From assembly GCF_000369005.1 (NCBI RefSeq), contig NZ_KB849765.1, forward strand, positions 1,291,295 to 1,355,294: DNA of 64,000 bases, given 5' to 3'. Origin of the DNA: Acinetobacter beijerinckii CIP 110307. GTDB lineage: Bacteria > Pseudomonadota > Gammaproteobacteria > Pseudomonadales > Moraxellaceae. Below are positions 26,190 through 37,000 of the stretch, piece by piece. Each line of letters begins with the position of its first letter. The first letter of the stretch is position 1. The translations under genes and the position numbers were made by a program. Below the pieces are notes generated by a model. That model was not told the DNA's origin. It worked only from the letters and a program-made list of their open reading frames with translations, and did no database searches.

Positions 26190-26971
26190 ATCCAAATTCA
26201 CATCAGCCAACTGGCTCAACCTCGCCAACGTCAACGTTAGGAAATATTCAACGACCTGGTGAGTATTTGCGTCAAATTCGTATTGCACAAAAGAAAGAAC
26301 TTGAAGAGATTGCAAACGTTTTGAATATGCCTGTCAAAACTTTGACAGCATTAGAGCAAGATGATTATAAATCATTGCCAGAAGCAACTTTTATTAAAGG
26401 TTATTATCGTGCGTATGCAAAATGTTTAAATGCGGATGCGAGTGCGATCATTCAACGCTTTGATGAAATTTATGCAAATGATACTGGGCTTAAAGCTAAT
26501 CATGCTTTAAGTAATTCTCCAATCAAGACGATGGGGAAATTATCAGGTTCGAAAAGTGTAAGAAACCGTAAATGGTTAAAGCGCATTGCTATTTTGGCTG
26601 TTGTTGCATTATTGGCATGGTTGGCTGTAATGGCTGTGCAAAAATGGACATCAGGTCAAAAAGATGAAACTGATATACCTAAAATCAACAACTCTGATGT
26701 TGAAATTCTCCCAATGGGGAATACGGTAGCAACATCGGGTGATCAATTGGTCTTAAATTTTAGTCGTCCAACCTCAGTGCATATTGTTGATGCAACTGGA
26801 AAGGTATTGGCAACAGGTCGTCAGGCTTCTACACTAACTTTGTCTGGTGAATCACCATTCCAAATTCGTTTAGATGATGCGACAGCAGTTACATTGAATC
26901 TGAATCAAGAGCAAATTCCATTGTCACCTTATACGGTCAATGGTAAAGCAGAATTCCGTTTGTCTCGTTAA
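26180..26971 (+). CDS. rodZ: RodZ-like cell-shape protein
   Basis: This 263-residue protein has an N-terminal cytoplasmic HTH_25 domain (GEYLRQIRIAQKKELEEIANVLNMP through TFIKGYYRAYAKCLNAD) that binds MreB in homologues. One membrane segment (RIAILAVVALLAWLAVMAVQ, about residues 135-155) follows. The periplasmic C-terminal DUF4115 domain contains FSRPTSVHIVDATGKVLATG. It is shorter than E. coli RodZ. It sits between pilF and ispG, the usual order in Pseudomonas and Acinetobacter. Confidence 0.9.
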   Translation: MEINPNSHQPTGSTSPTSTLGNIQRPGEYLRQIRIAQKKELEEIANVLNMPVKTLTALEQDDYKSLPEATFIKGYYRAYAKCLNADASAIIQRFDEIYANDTGLKANHALSNSPIKTMGKLSGSKSVRNRKWLKRIAILAVVALLAWLAVMAVQKWTSGQKDETDIPKINNSDVEILPMGNTVATSGDQLVLNFSRPTSVHIVDATGKVLATGRQASTLTLSGESPFQIRLDDATAVTLNLNQEQIPLSPYTVNGKAEFRLSR

Positions 26972-26993
26972 TGCCAAAGAGTAGAGCTATACG

Positions 26994-28109
26994 ATGATTG
27001 TGAATCCAATTAAACGCCGCCCGACACGTAAAATTCGTGTTGGCTCGGTGTATGTCGGTGGTGATGCCCCGATTAGTGTGCAAAGTATGACGAATACTGA
27101 AACATGTGATGTCGATGCGACTGTCGCGCAAATTCAGCGTTGTGCAGATGCAGGTGCAGATATTATGCGTGTTTCTGTTCCTTCAATGGAAGCAGCAGAA
27201 GCGTTCGGTGCAATTCGTAAACGTGTTTCAGTACCATTAGTTGCAGATATTCATTTTGATCATCGTATTGCTTTAGCTGTTGCAGATTATGGTGCAGATT
27301 GTTTGCGAATTAACCCAGGTAATATTGGTTCTGATCAGAAAGTACGTGAAGTGGTTGCTGCGGCAAAACATCATGGTATTTCGATTCGTATTGGAGTAAA
27401 TGCAGGCTCTTTGGAAAAAGATTTACAAGTGAAGTATGGTGAACCGACAGGGCAGGCTTTGCTTGAGTCGGCAATGCGTCATATTGATATTTTAGATCGC
27501 TTAGATTTTCAAGAGTTCAAAGTCAGCGTAAAAGCATCGAATGTATTTTTAACGATGGATGCATATCGTTTATTATCCCAGCAAATTGATAATCCATTAC
27601 ATTTAGGTGTAACTGAAGCAGGGATTTATCGCACAGGTACCGTAAAATCTGCGATTGCTTTAGGTGGCTTATTGATGGAAGGTGTTGGCGATACCATGCG
27701 TATTTCGCTTGCTGCTGAGCCTGAAGATGAAATTAAAATCGGTTTTGATATTTTAAAATCGTTGGGCTTACGCTCGAATGGAATCAACTTTATTGCTTGT
27801 CCAAGTTGTTCACGTCAAGAATTTAATGTGATTCAAGTGATGCAAGCATTAGAAGAGCGTTTAGAGGATATTCGTACGCCAATGGACTTATCGGTGATTG
27901 GTTGTAAAGTGAATGGTCCTGGTGAGGCGAAAGAAGCTGATATTGGAATTGTTGGCGCATCGCCGCGTTCACTGGTCTATCGCAATGGTGAAAAAAGTCA
28001 TTTAATTGACACAAATCAGTTGGTTGATGAAATTGAAACAATGGTTCGTCAACGTGTTCAAGAGCTTGAAGAAGCAAAATCTAAAGAAATTATTCGTAGT
28101 TCATCATGA
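26994..28109 (+). CDS. ispG: 4-hydroxy-3-methylbut-2-enyl-diphosphate synthase
   Basis: This 371-residue enzyme is the penultimate enzyme of the MEP isoprenoid pathway. Conserved parts are [31 protein letters not shown] and the [4Fe-4S] ligands in CPSCSRQEF and [10 protein letters not shown]. It has full length and overlaps the hisS start by four bases (ATGA). Confidence 0.98.
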   Translation: MIVNPIKRRPTRKIRVGSVYVGGDAPISVQSMTNTETCDVDATVAQIQRCADAGADIMRVSVPSMEAAEAFGAIRKRVSVPLVADIHFDHRIALAVADYGADCLRINPGNIGSDQKVREVVAAAKHHGISIRIGVNAGSLEKDLQVKYGEPTGQALLESAMRHIDILDRLDFQEFKVSVKASNVFLTMDAYRLLSQQIDNPLHLGVTEAGIYRTGTVKSAIALGGLLMEGVGDTMRISLAAEPEDEIKIGFDILKSLGLRSNGINFIACPSCSRQEFNVIQVMQALEERLEDIRTPMDLSVIGCKVNGPGEAKEADIGIVGASPRSLVYRNGEKSHLIDTNQLVDEIETMVRQRVQELEEAKSKEIIRSSS

Positions 28110-29398
28110 GTTCAATTGTCGCTATTAAAGGGTTTAATGACATCCTTCCAACGCAAACTGCGGCTTGGAGAAGTCTGGAACAACAACTTGCATCACTAAT
28201 GGATGCTTATGGTTATCAACAAATTCGTTTACCGATTGTTGAGCAAACGGGTTTATTCAAACGTGCCATTGGCGATGCGACCGATATTGTTGAAAAGGAA
28301 ATGTATACCTTTTTCGATAAAGGAACGCCGCCAGAGTCTTTAACTTTACGTCCTGAAGGAACGGCAGGTTGTGTGCGTGCGATGTTGGAACATAACTTAC
28401 TTCGTGGTGCTACACCTCGTGTTTGGTATGTAGGACCGATGTTCCGTTATGAAAAACCACAAAAAGGTCGTTACCGCCAATTTCATCAATTTGGTGTGGA
28501 AACTTTTGGGGTTGCAACACCTGATATTGATGCTGAAATTATTTTAATGACCGCACGCTTATGGAAGCGTATGGGTGTGGCTGCAAATGTACGTTTAGAG
28601 TTGAATACTTTAGGCGAAACAGATGAGCGAACAGAATATCGAGCAGCACTGGTTGAATTTTTAAACCAGCATAAAGATGCATTAGATGAAGATTCGCAAC
28701 GTCGTTTAACCACAAATCCATTACGTATTTTAGATTCTAAGGTTGAATCAACGCAAAAGATTTTAGAAAATGCGCCGAAGCTGCATGATTTCTTAAAAGA
28801 AGACTCAATCAATCACTTCCAGCAATTACAGCAATACCTTACAGATGCTGGTGTTGAGTTTGTAATTAATCAAAAGCTGGTACGTGGGCTCGATTATTAC
28901 AACAAAACCGTTTTTGAATGGACAACCACTATGTTGGGCTCGCAAGGTACGGTTTGTGCGGGTGGTCGTTATGACGGTTTAGTCGGTCAGCTCAAAGGTA
29001 AAGCGGATCAATCTGTGCCTGCTGTTGGCTTTGCGATGGGAATGGAGCGTTTGCTGTTATTACTTGAGCAAGTTGAGCAAGTTAAACCTGTTCGTGATTG
29101 CGAAGTGTTTTTATTGGCTGAACCTGCATATCAAGCTAAAGCTTTGGTTTTCGCTGAGCAAATCCGAGATCAATTAGAAGCTGCAAATAGTTCCATTCGT
29201 CTTAAAACAGGTTCACAAGGCAGCATGAAAAGCCAGATGAAAAAGGCTGATCAATCAGGTGCTGTTTTTGCGGTGATTTTGGGTGAGCGTGAATGGGAAT
29301 CTCAACAGCTTTTAGTTAAAGAGCTTGCCACGGCTGAGCAATCACAGGTCAGTTTAAACGAGCTAACTGAGTTCTTGATCGAAAAATTTAAACAATAA
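28106..29398 (+). CDS. hisS: Histidyl-tRNA synthetase
   Basis: This 430-residue class II aminoacyl-tRNA synthetase has motif 1 near [14 protein letters not shown], motif 2 [20 protein letters not shown], histidine-binding motifs [15 protein letters not shown] and AGGRYDGLV, motif 3 [13 protein letters not shown], and a C-terminal anticodon-binding domain. It has full length and is translationally coupled to ispG. Confidence 0.98.
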   Translation: MSSIVAIKGFNDILPTQTAAWRSLEQQLASLMDAYGYQQIRLPIVEQTGLFKRAIGDATDIVEKEMYTFFDKGTPPESLTLRPEGTAGCVRAMLEHNLLRGATPRVWYVGPMFRYEKPQKGRYRQFHQFGVETFGVATPDIDAEIILMTARLWKRMGVAANVRLELNTLGETDERTEYRAALVEFLNQHKDALDEDSQRRLTTNPLRILDSKVESTQKILENAPKLHDFLKEDSINHFQQLQQYLTDAGVEFVINQKLVRGLDYYNKTVFEWTTTMLGSQGTVCAGGRYDGLVGQLKGKADQSVPAVGFAMGMERLLLLLEQVEQVKPVRDCEVFLLAEPAYQAKALVFAEQIRDQLEAANSSIRLKTGSQGSMKSQMKKADQSGAVFAVILGEREWESQQLLVKELATAEQSQVSLNELTEFLIEKFKQ

Positions 29399-29429
29399 AT
29401 TGCACAATATTTAGGAAAAGGACAATCAC

Positions 29430-30128
29430 ATGAGTGTAAGTGATGAAGAACAACTCGACCAATTAAAGTCGTTTGGCAAAAAATATGGTTCGGCCATTAT
29501 TAGCGGAATACTCATTGCTTTGATTGCCTTTTTCGGATGGGAATATTGGCAAAAGAAAAATCTTGCTGAAGCTCAGAACCAAACAGCGAAAGTACAAAAG
29601 TTGATGGATGAAGCGAAAGCTGCATCAGGTCAGCCTAATGCTTTTGCAACGGTTTCTGAAGCAGCAGATAAAATTGTGAAAGATGATGCAAATTCAGTTC
29701 AAGCAATTCAAACTCAGTTTATTTTGGCAAAACTTGCTTATGATAAACAAGATTATGCTGCTGCCGAAAAAGCATTGAAAAAAGTTGAAAATACTAAGGT
29801 TAAAGATGCTGGTTTGGTGCAAATTGTTAAACTTCGTTTAGCAGATGCGCAATTGGCGCAGAAGAAATATGATGAGGCGTTAAAAACTTTATCAAACGTG
29901 ACTGAGCCTGCATTCAAAGCTTCAGTTGAAGAGTTGCGTGGTGATATTTTTGTTGCGAAAAAAGACAATGCTTCTGCTCGTAAAGCGTATCAAAGTGCGT
30001 GGGATAGTTTGCTTGAACGTAAGCAAGAGCGTCAGCTTTTACAAATTAAACTCGAAAGTGTTGGCGTTTTAGTGGATGATCCTGATTTTGAGCGCCCAAT
30101 CTTAGATACCAAAGTGGATGAGTCTTAA
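29430..30128 (+). CDS. yfgM: YfgM-like TPR membrane protein
   Basis: This 232-residue protein has a short cytoplasmic N-terminus (EEQLDQLKSFGKKYGS), one membrane span (AIISGILIALIAFFGWEYW) and a periplasmic TPR_21 domain (YDKQDYAAAEKALKKVEN; ADAQLAQKKYDEALKTLSNV). Its position between hisS and bamB is that of E. coli yfgM, whose product works with the periplasmic chaperone network at the Sec translocon. Its stop overlaps the bamB start by one base. Confidence 0.92.
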   Translation: MSVSDEEQLDQLKSFGKKYGSAIISGILIALIAFFGWEYWQKKNLAEAQNQTAKVQKLMDEAKAASGQPNAFATVSEAADKIVKDDANSVQAIQTQFILAKLAYDKQDYAAAEKALKKVENTKVKDAGLVQIVKLRLADAQLAQKKYDEALKTLSNVTEPAFKASVEELRGDIFVAKKDNASARKAYQSAWDSLLERKQERQLLQIKLESVGVLVDDPDFERPILDTKVDES

Positions 30129-31270
30129 TGCAGAATAAACTAAAACTTCCTTTGGCAATTGCAATTGCTTCAGCTTTATTGGTTGGTTGTTCAAGCAATA
30201 AAGTAAAAGAGGCAAAACCAAATCCTTTGCCTAAAATCACGCAACAACAAAATCTTAATCTTGTGTTTTCACAAAGTGTATCGTCGACTAATGCTGCTGA
30301 AGCATTACGTTTACAATTAGATACAGATAATGGTGTGATTTTTGCGATTGATCCTGATGGTCAAGTCTCTGCTTATAAAGGCAAAGAGCGTCTTTGGAAA
30401 AGCAAGATAACCAAACAAGAACTTACTGCGGGTGTAGAAGCTGCTGAAGGACTTGTGGTTATCGGTAATCGAAAAGGGCAACTATTTGCTTTGGATCAAA
30501 GTACTGGTGAACAAAAGTGGACGGCTAAATTATCTGGTGCCATTTTATCACCATCTCTTGTTCAGTCTGGACGTGTAGTTACCATTGCCAATGATGGTAC
30601 TGTGTTTGCGCATGATGCAGCGACTGGTCAACAAGTTTGGGCGTATAAACTTCCAAATGTTCAGTTTAGTTTACGCGGTCAGCCTGCACCTGTGCGTTTA
30701 GATGATCGTACCGTATTGATTGGTTCTGCAAATGCCTATGTGTATGCAATTGACATTATCAGTGGTGTACCTCGATTCCAACGTCGTGTTGCAATCAGTG
30801 AAGGGCGTTCAGACATTCAGCGTTTAGTTGATATTGTTGGTGATCCAGTTGTTGCAGGACAATACTTGGTAACGACCAGTTTCCAAGGGCAAGTAACGGT
30901 GACCGATTTAGCGACACAACGTGTGGTGTGGAGCGAAGATGCAAGTAGTACAAATCGTCCAGAAGTTGCAGCAGATAAAGTATTTGTTTCAACAGTTGAT
31001 GGTAAGTTGAATGCTTATAATTTAGCGACGGGTGAGTTGGTTTGGCAAAATGAAGAGTTATTGAATCGTAAGCTCAGTAACCCAGTAATCTTAGGACAAA
31101 ATTTAGTCGTAGGTGATTTAGATGGTGTGATTCACCTGATTGATCCTGCTACTGGAAAATTAGTTGGGCGTGCAAAAACCAGTGGTGAAGTACTATCATT
31201 ACGCGTGATTGACAATCAACTTTATGTTGCGACTCGAAAAGGCGCATTAAGCATTTGGCAGAATCGTTAA
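30128..31270 (+). CDS. bamB: Outer membrane protein assembly factor BamB
   Basis: This 380-residue lipoprotein has a signal peptide ending in a lipobox (ASALLVGC). The rest is an eight-bladed PQQ-type beta-propeller with repeated TG-WxxK-like blades (STGEQKWTAKLSGAI; ATGQQVWAYKLPN; ATGELVWQNEELL; ATGKLVGRAKTSG). BamB scaffolds BamA in the outer-membrane beta-barrel assembly machine. It is the last gene of the operon before a terminator. Confidence 0.96.
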   Translation: MQNKLKLPLAIAIASALLVGCSSNKVKEAKPNPLPKITQQQNLNLVFSQSVSSTNAAEALRLQLDTDNGVIFAIDPDGQVSAYKGKERLWKSKITKQELTAGVEAAEGLVVIGNRKGQLFALDQSTGEQKWTAKLSGAILSPSLVQSGRVVTIANDGTVFAHDAATGQQVWAYKLPNVQFSLRGQPAPVRLDDRTVLIGSANAYVYAIDIISGVPRFQRRVAISEGRSDIQRLVDIVGDPVVAGQYLVTTSFQGQVTVTDLATQRVVWSEDASSTNRPEVAADKVFVSTVDGKLNAYNLATGELVWQNEELLNRKLSNPVILGQNLVVGDLDGVIHLIDPATGKLVGRAKTSGEVLSLRVIDNQLYVATRKGALSIWQNR

Positions 31271-31325
31271 TTTTACCCAAGCTTGTGGTAAAATAGTTGA
31301 TTAGCATTTGCTAGACAAGACATTA

Positions 31326-31362
31326 ATCGGGGTGTTTGATAATCAAAGCCCCGAATTTTTAT
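31326..31362 (+). terminator. Terminator after bamB
   Basis: A stem of CGGGG (31328-31332) with CCCCG (31349-31353), inner TTTGAT/ATCAAA pairing and a T-rich tail. Confidence 0.8.
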
Positions 31363-31663
31363 TTTATTTACTTGAGTTCGATATCAAATTTTTAATTAAA
31401 ATATGATATTCGGAAATGTCATTCGCATCTGTTTGAAATAGGACTAGATCAATTGGATATAGTTTCTGTGACAGGTTAGGCTCATCACTATAGAACGAGT
31501 TTTGCGAACGACGATGGTTTTGCCTAATTTGGCGAAGTCTTGTGAAGCTTGAACGGCTTCTCAGGTCGAGTCGATGGTTTATCTGATAATAAGATGAACA
31601 CTCGGCAATATCCCATTATGATCATTCATACCTCAAGGTTATTCTCTATATCAAGGTTAATCT
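31363..31663. other. Unexplained intergenic region before der
   Basis: About 300 bases without a credible ORF. One short hairpin (GAAGC ttgaacg GCTTC around 31545) is present in a stretch of higher GC content than usual intergenic DNA here. It must contain the der promoter; a small RNA is possible but not supported by a clear promoter-terminator pair. Confidence 0.4.
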
Positions 31664-33073
31664 ATGAAACCCGTTATTGCGCTCATTGGTCGTCCAAACG
31701 TCGGAAAATCAACGCTATTTAACCAAATCACTAAAAGTCGTGATGCTTTGGTTGCTGACTTCGCTGGTTTAACTCGTGACCGCAAATACGGTGATGCGGT
31801 TTATCAGAACAAATCTTTTATTGTCGTTGATACTGGTGGTATTGGTGAAAATGAAGGTGGTATCGATACTTATATGGCTGAGCAGTCTAAAACTGCAATC
31901 CATGAAGCTGATATTATTGTATTTGTTGTTGATGCGCGTGCTGGCTTGTTAGCATCTGATGAGCAAATTGCGCGTGAACTGCGTACTTTAGGTAAAAAAG
32001 TTTATTTAGTAGCTAATAAAGTTGATGGCGTACATGCTGAAGCTGCTTTGGTTGAGTTTTATAAGCTGGGTATGGGTGAGCCAATCCAAGTAGCAGCAAG
32101 TCATGGTCGTGGTGTGCAGCAAATGCTTGAAGAAGTATTGGTTGATGTACCTGAAGATGAAAATCCAGACGAACATGACAAAGCAACAGGTTTACGTTTA
32201 GCGATCATTGGTCGTCCAAATGTGGGTAAATCAACATTAGTCAATCGCTTACTGGGTGAAGATCGTGTTGTTGCATTTGACCAACCTGGGACAACGCGAG
32301 ATTCGATTTACATCCCTTTTGAGCGCGATGGTCGTCAATATACTTTGATCGATACTGCGGGTGTGCGTCGTAAGGGTAAAGTAGATGAAATGATTGAGAA
32401 GTTCTCAATTGTAAAAACACTACAAGCGATTAAAGATGCACACGTTATTGTGGTTGTATTAGATGCTCGTGAAGGTGTGGTTGAGCAAGATTTACATTTA
32501 ATTGGTTATGCATTAGAAGCTGGTCGTGCCATGGTCATTGCGATCAATAAATGGGACAACATGACCGAGTATGATCGTAAACAATGTAAGTTGGATGTTG
32601 ACCGTCGTTTTGACTTTATTCCTTGGGCAAAAGTACATTTAATTTCTGCATTACATGGTACTGGCGTTGGCGAGATGTATCCGACAATTCATCGTGCCTA
32701 TGATTCTTCACACTTAAAAGTTTCACCTGCAAAGTTGACCCAGATCTTAAATGATGCAACTGAAGCACATCAACCTCCAATGGTTGGTGGTAAACGAATC
32801 AAAATGCGTTATGCACATATGGGTGGACAAAATCCACCAACGATTGTTATCCACGGGAATAAGGTGGATAAAACCCCAGCGGATTATCGCCGTTATCTTG
32901 AGAATGTTTTTCGTAAAGTTTATAAATTGGAAGGAACACCAGTTCGTGTCGATTTTAAAACATCTGAGAATCCATTCGAGGGGCGTAAATCACAAGTGGA
33001 TGAGCGTGTAGCTGCACGTAAACGCCGCTATGTTCAAAAGTTCAAAAAGGCTGAAAAGAAATTTAAGCGTTAA
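31664..33073 (+). CDS. der: Ribosome-assembly GTPase Der (EngA)
   Basis: This 469-residue protein carries two tandem Ras-like GTPase domains needed for 50S maturation. Domain 1 has [13 protein letters not shown] and NKVD; domain 2 has [13 protein letters not shown] and NKWD. A C-terminal KH-like domain follows ([27 protein letters not shown]), ending in a basic tail. In most gammaproteobacteria der directly follows bamB; here a terminator and about 390 bases intervene. Confidence 0.97.
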   Translation: MKPVIALIGRPNVGKSTLFNQITKSRDALVADFAGLTRDRKYGDAVYQNKSFIVVDTGGIGENEGGIDTYMAEQSKTAIHEADIIVFVVDARAGLLASDEQIARELRTLGKKVYLVANKVDGVHAEAALVEFYKLGMGEPIQVAASHGRGVQQMLEEVLVDVPEDENPDEHDKATGLRLAIIGRPNVGKSTLVNRLLGEDRVVAFDQPGTTRDSIYIPFERDGRQYTLIDTAGVRRKGKVDEMIEKFSIVKTLQAIKDAHVIVVVLDAREGVVEQDLHLIGYALEAGRAMVIAINKWDNMTEYDRKQCKLDVDRRFDFIPWAKVHLISALHGTGVGEMYPTIHRAYDSSHLKVSPAKLTQILNDATEAHQPPMVGGKRIKMRYAHMGGQNPPTIVIHGNKVDKTPADYRRYLENVFRKVYKLEGTPVRVDFKTSENPFEGRKSQVDERVAARKRRYVQKFKKAEKKFKR

Positions 33074-33086
33074 TTTTTATTGATGC

Positions 33087-33116
33087 AAAAAGCCCAAAAG
33101 TTTTGGGCTTTTTTTA
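33087..33116 (+). terminator. Terminator after der
   Basis: A stem of AAAAAGCCCAAAA (33087-33099) with TTTTGGGCTTTTT (33101-33113), followed by more T. Confidence 0.92.
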
Positions 33117-33122
33117 TAAGAG

Positions 33123-33785
33123 ATGATAGGGATGGCTGCACGAATTATTCAGATCCATGTTCAGGCATTGACGCAGCTGCTTGAAAAACATAAAACTGAT
33201 TTTGCTGATTTACGCAGTTTTAACCATTATAAAAAACAGCAGATAAAAGACCATCGCAATCAACTGCTAGCGAAGGAGCTAGGTTGTTCGATAGCTGATT
33301 TATTTTTTGAAAAACATGATCATGGTAAGCCTTTTTTAAGTTCGCATAGATTGCATTTTAACCATACTCATAGTCAGCAATATTATGCCTTGGCGATGAG
33401 TGAGCGGGTCAAAGATATTGGGATTGATGTGGAAGAACTCGATCGCAAAGTACGCTTTGATGCGTTGGCAAAACATGCATTTCATGCCGAAGAATATGAT
33501 GTGTGGATGCAACAAGATCAAGACACTGAATATTGGTTTCGCGTTTGGACTACAAAAGAGGCGGTTTTAAAGGCATCAGGTTTAGGGATTCGTTTGGACT
33601 TGAATAGTTTGAACACGCAGGTTCATTCTTCAAATCATGGTGGTATGTGTTCTCATCCTTTGATCGGGACTTTTGCTTATCAAAACTTTATTTTAAATCA
33701 GAAGATAGTCCTGACTTTAGCATGGCGGGCAGAGCAATCTTGTCGTGGTTTTCAATTTCCTCAGATTCAGTTAATTCAGTACTAG
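33123..33785 (+). CDS. 4'-phosphopantetheinyl transferase
   Basis: This 220-residue Sfp-type enzyme moves phosphopantetheine from CoA to a carrier-protein serine. Family motifs are HFNHTHSQQYYALAM (CoA-binding), IGIDVEELDRK (Mg-binding Asp/Glu) and WFRVWTTKEAVLKASGLGI. Whether it serves a fatty-acid ACP or a siderophore/NRPS carrier cannot be told; no NRPS gene is in the window. ATG 33132 (four codons in) is an equally possible start. Confidence 0.87.
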   Translation: MIGMAARIIQIHVQALTQLLEKHKTDFADLRSFNHYKKQQIKDHRNQLLAKELGCSIADLFFEKHDHGKPFLSSHRLHFNHTHSQQYYALAMSERVKDIGIDVEELDRKVRFDALAKHAFHAEEYDVWMQQDQDTEYWFRVWTTKEAVLKASGLGIRLDLNSLNTQVHSSNHGGMCSHPLIGTFAYQNFILNQKIVLTLAWRAEQSCRGFQFPQIQLIQY

Positions 33786-33810
33786 AAATAGATGATATTG
33801 AAACATGATG

Positions 33811-33840
33811 ATCTCCCTTTGAAAATGGAGATTTAAAAAT
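33811..33840. repeat. Decayed copy of the palindromic repeat
   Basis: ATCTCCCTTTGAAAATGGAG followed by ATTTAAAAAT joins the second inner hairpin and right end of the element at 2907-2975, with the left half missing. ATCTCC (33811-33816) and GGAGAT (33827-33832) still pair. It lies 165 bases upstream of the helicase-nuclease gene. Confidence 0.6.
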
Positions 33841-34004
33841 ATACGATAATGTATGAAAAAAATTATGTTTTTCATTTTTTAAAATTATATTTTTATGTAG
33901 AGTTTTAATGGCCTAAAATCTATATCAAAATATATGTTCAAAAATAAATTTTATTAATACTCTTTGTTTATAATACCATTAAATAAAATCTAGAAAGATC
34001 CATA

Positions 34005-37000
34005 ATGAATTGTGAATTTGAATTAAACAACATTGCAAAGAACCAACTGATTCAGTTATTAGATTATGTATCTCATCAAGCTGAGGATACTCAAAAAATT
34101 CAATATGAAATGAGTGGTAATAGATTTTATTCTCATGATCTAGAAAAACTTCGTGGCTTAAAAATTCTGAATGATGACGATTGGTGGTTCCAAATTGAAC
34201 GATTACAGCTTCAATCGATGCCGAAGCCATCTGAAATACTCTCTTCCTACATTCATGTTGATGCCGAAAAAGAACCCAGTGTTCATTTTTCTAGTTTAAA
34301 TAAGATTGTATCTTTCAAAAAAGTTCATCAATTCCGCTTGCCCTACAGTAGCGTGGCATGTGATTTGATTACTAAAATTGCCATACTTCAGAAGCTGTTC
34401 AAAGAATTCGAAAGCTATCAAAATATTTGGGAAGATTGGAAACAAAATAACGATGAGATTAAAAAATCTATTGTTGTTTACGACAAATTATTCTCATGGA
34501 ATACAGCGGTTAATTTAGGTGGAACAGGTGATGGTGATGAGATCGTTGCAGGCTTTGGTTTAGTTGACTGGGTACTTCCAACGACTCAAAAATCTTATTC
34601 ATATCCTCTCATTACTATCCCATTAGAAATGGAGATAGAAAAAAATGGATTAATACGTGTAGGTGCCAAAGATACACGTGCCAATATAGAAATGGATGCC
34701 ATCTTATTAGAGGATGATCTGCCTACTTCAGGACAAGTAAAATTAGCTTTAAAAGAAAACTTAAATAATGGTCGCTCACTACAACTATTTGAAGGTGGAA
34801 CTTACTCTGATCTAGTTGACGCATTTGTTGCGAATATTTTTTCAAGAGGAGTAATTGTTGAGGCAGAAAATAGGGCTATACCATCTAAAAATCTAGCGGT
34901 GACATTAACATCAGTATTGTTTAGTCGTCCTAAAAGAAATTCTATTTTAAGTGATGACATTGAGTTATTGAAAACTAGACTTAATGATCCTTCAGTGGCT
35001 ATACCTGAACAACCTTTGTCGTTAGTGACAGAATTAAAAAGCGATATTAATCAAAAAGAGACTTATAGTTTTAGAGGGCGTTCTGGTACTGAAGGATTCG
35101 GATCAAAAGTTGAAGAGCTTTATTTCCCGCTGCCTTATAACAAAGAACAAATTACTATTGTCCAGAATCTGCTAACCAGCAGTGGTGTAGTGGTGCAAGG
35201 TCCACCAGGTACAGGTAAAACACATAGTATTGCCAATATTATCTGTCATTATTTGGCGAATGGTAAAAAAGTACTGGTAACTGCACAGCAGTCACATGTC
35301 CTTAAAACAGTACATGAAAAGATTCCTGATGAATTAAAGCCTTTAGTAGTCAGTCGCATTGGTTCAAGCAAAGAAAGTAAAAATCAGCTTGAATCTTCAA
35401 TCGATTTGATTGTGCAAAAAATTACCCAGATGAATGTTGCAGAAGTTCGAAAAACGATCGAATTTCTAAAACAACAAATAGATCATAACCATCATGAAAT
35501 GGCTTTGATTGATCGAGAAATATATAACTTTGCAGAAAAGCATTATCAGAATATTGAGGTAGATGGTAATAAAAAATTACCTATGGATATCGTGAAAACG
35601 GTATTAGAAAGTAGGGCATCTTACGAATGGTTTACCGACCAATTAACTTTGGAGGAAAAAGACCAGTTTCCTTTTTCCCAGATCGAGTTGATTCAATTGA
35701 GAGACTCAAGAAAGAAAATCGGTACAGATTTAACATACATAAATTATGGCCCTTTGCCAGCTCTTGAAAAGCTGTTAGATTCGACCAGTCTGAAGAAATT
35801 AAGTGAGTTCTTAAAAGAAAAAGATGAGATTGAGGAATTCTTAAATCAAAATGACCAAAATAATTTCAAGGAAACTATTTCTGAATCTGAAATTAATGAG
35901 CTAAGAGATTGGTTAAAGATTTATCTAGAAGATCTAAACCTTGTTCTTGATCATGCAGAACCATGGTTATTGAGCTATTTCAAAAAGATAAATTCAGAAG
36001 ATAAGGCTATGGAGCTGGATATCTATAGCAACCTTATTCAAGAAGTTCAACCTTTATTGGAATACAGAAAAACACTACTAATTGATCCCATAGAGCTGAA
36101 TTTTGGGATACAACCAAACTCTAAAGAATATCAAGCTGTTCAACGTGCTGTTGATACAGGTAAGCCATTTAATTGGTATCATTTTGGTACTGCTGAGTTA
36201 CAAGACCTATTTAAGTCAATTAAAGTTTCTGGAAAATATCCTGATACATCAGATGAATGGAAAAGACTTAAAGAATATCTTGATAGAAGGCAGACTCTTA
36301 ATGTCTTTATGAGCAAATGGAATAGTATTGCCGCACAATTAGACATTCCTTTAATTGAGTTAAATAATCGTAATATCGATGAAATATTAAAAGAGTTTAC
36401 GCAGCTCATCAGTAGAACCCAAAAATGCCTAGATTTAAAAAATAAATATTTGGATCTATTTAATGCGAATTATCTAAAAGTTTTTAAGAGAGCTAAATCT
36501 TTTGATTTCTACGGATTACCTAAAAATATTGATGGCTTAATTCAATTGTTAGGGCAGAAGTTAAAAATATTTAATTTAGAAGTCTATCAACAACAACTTG
36601 CTGATCAAATCCTTTATTTATCAGAGTTTGGTAATAAAATATCAAATCAGTTACAAAAAATTGTATCTCAGATTGATTCCGATTCATTACATGAAAGTGA
36701 ACTTGGAGAGTATGCTGATCTATTAAAAAAATTATCACATTTAAAAGATCTAACTGAAGATTTTGAAAGGGTTAAATCCGCCAGTATTAGATTGAGCAAA
36801 ACAAATGCTTTGCTTCTTAGTAAAGACATTCTTGAAATTCCGTACGCTGAAGAAATTGAGGATCCTATATTACGTAATACATTGCTAGAGGCTTGGGAAT
36901 GGAAACGTCTTGAGATTTTTGTAATGGCCATCAGTAATACAAGTCAAATTGAAAATTTGTATGAGCGCCGTCGTATTCACGAGAAGAATCTATCTCAAAA

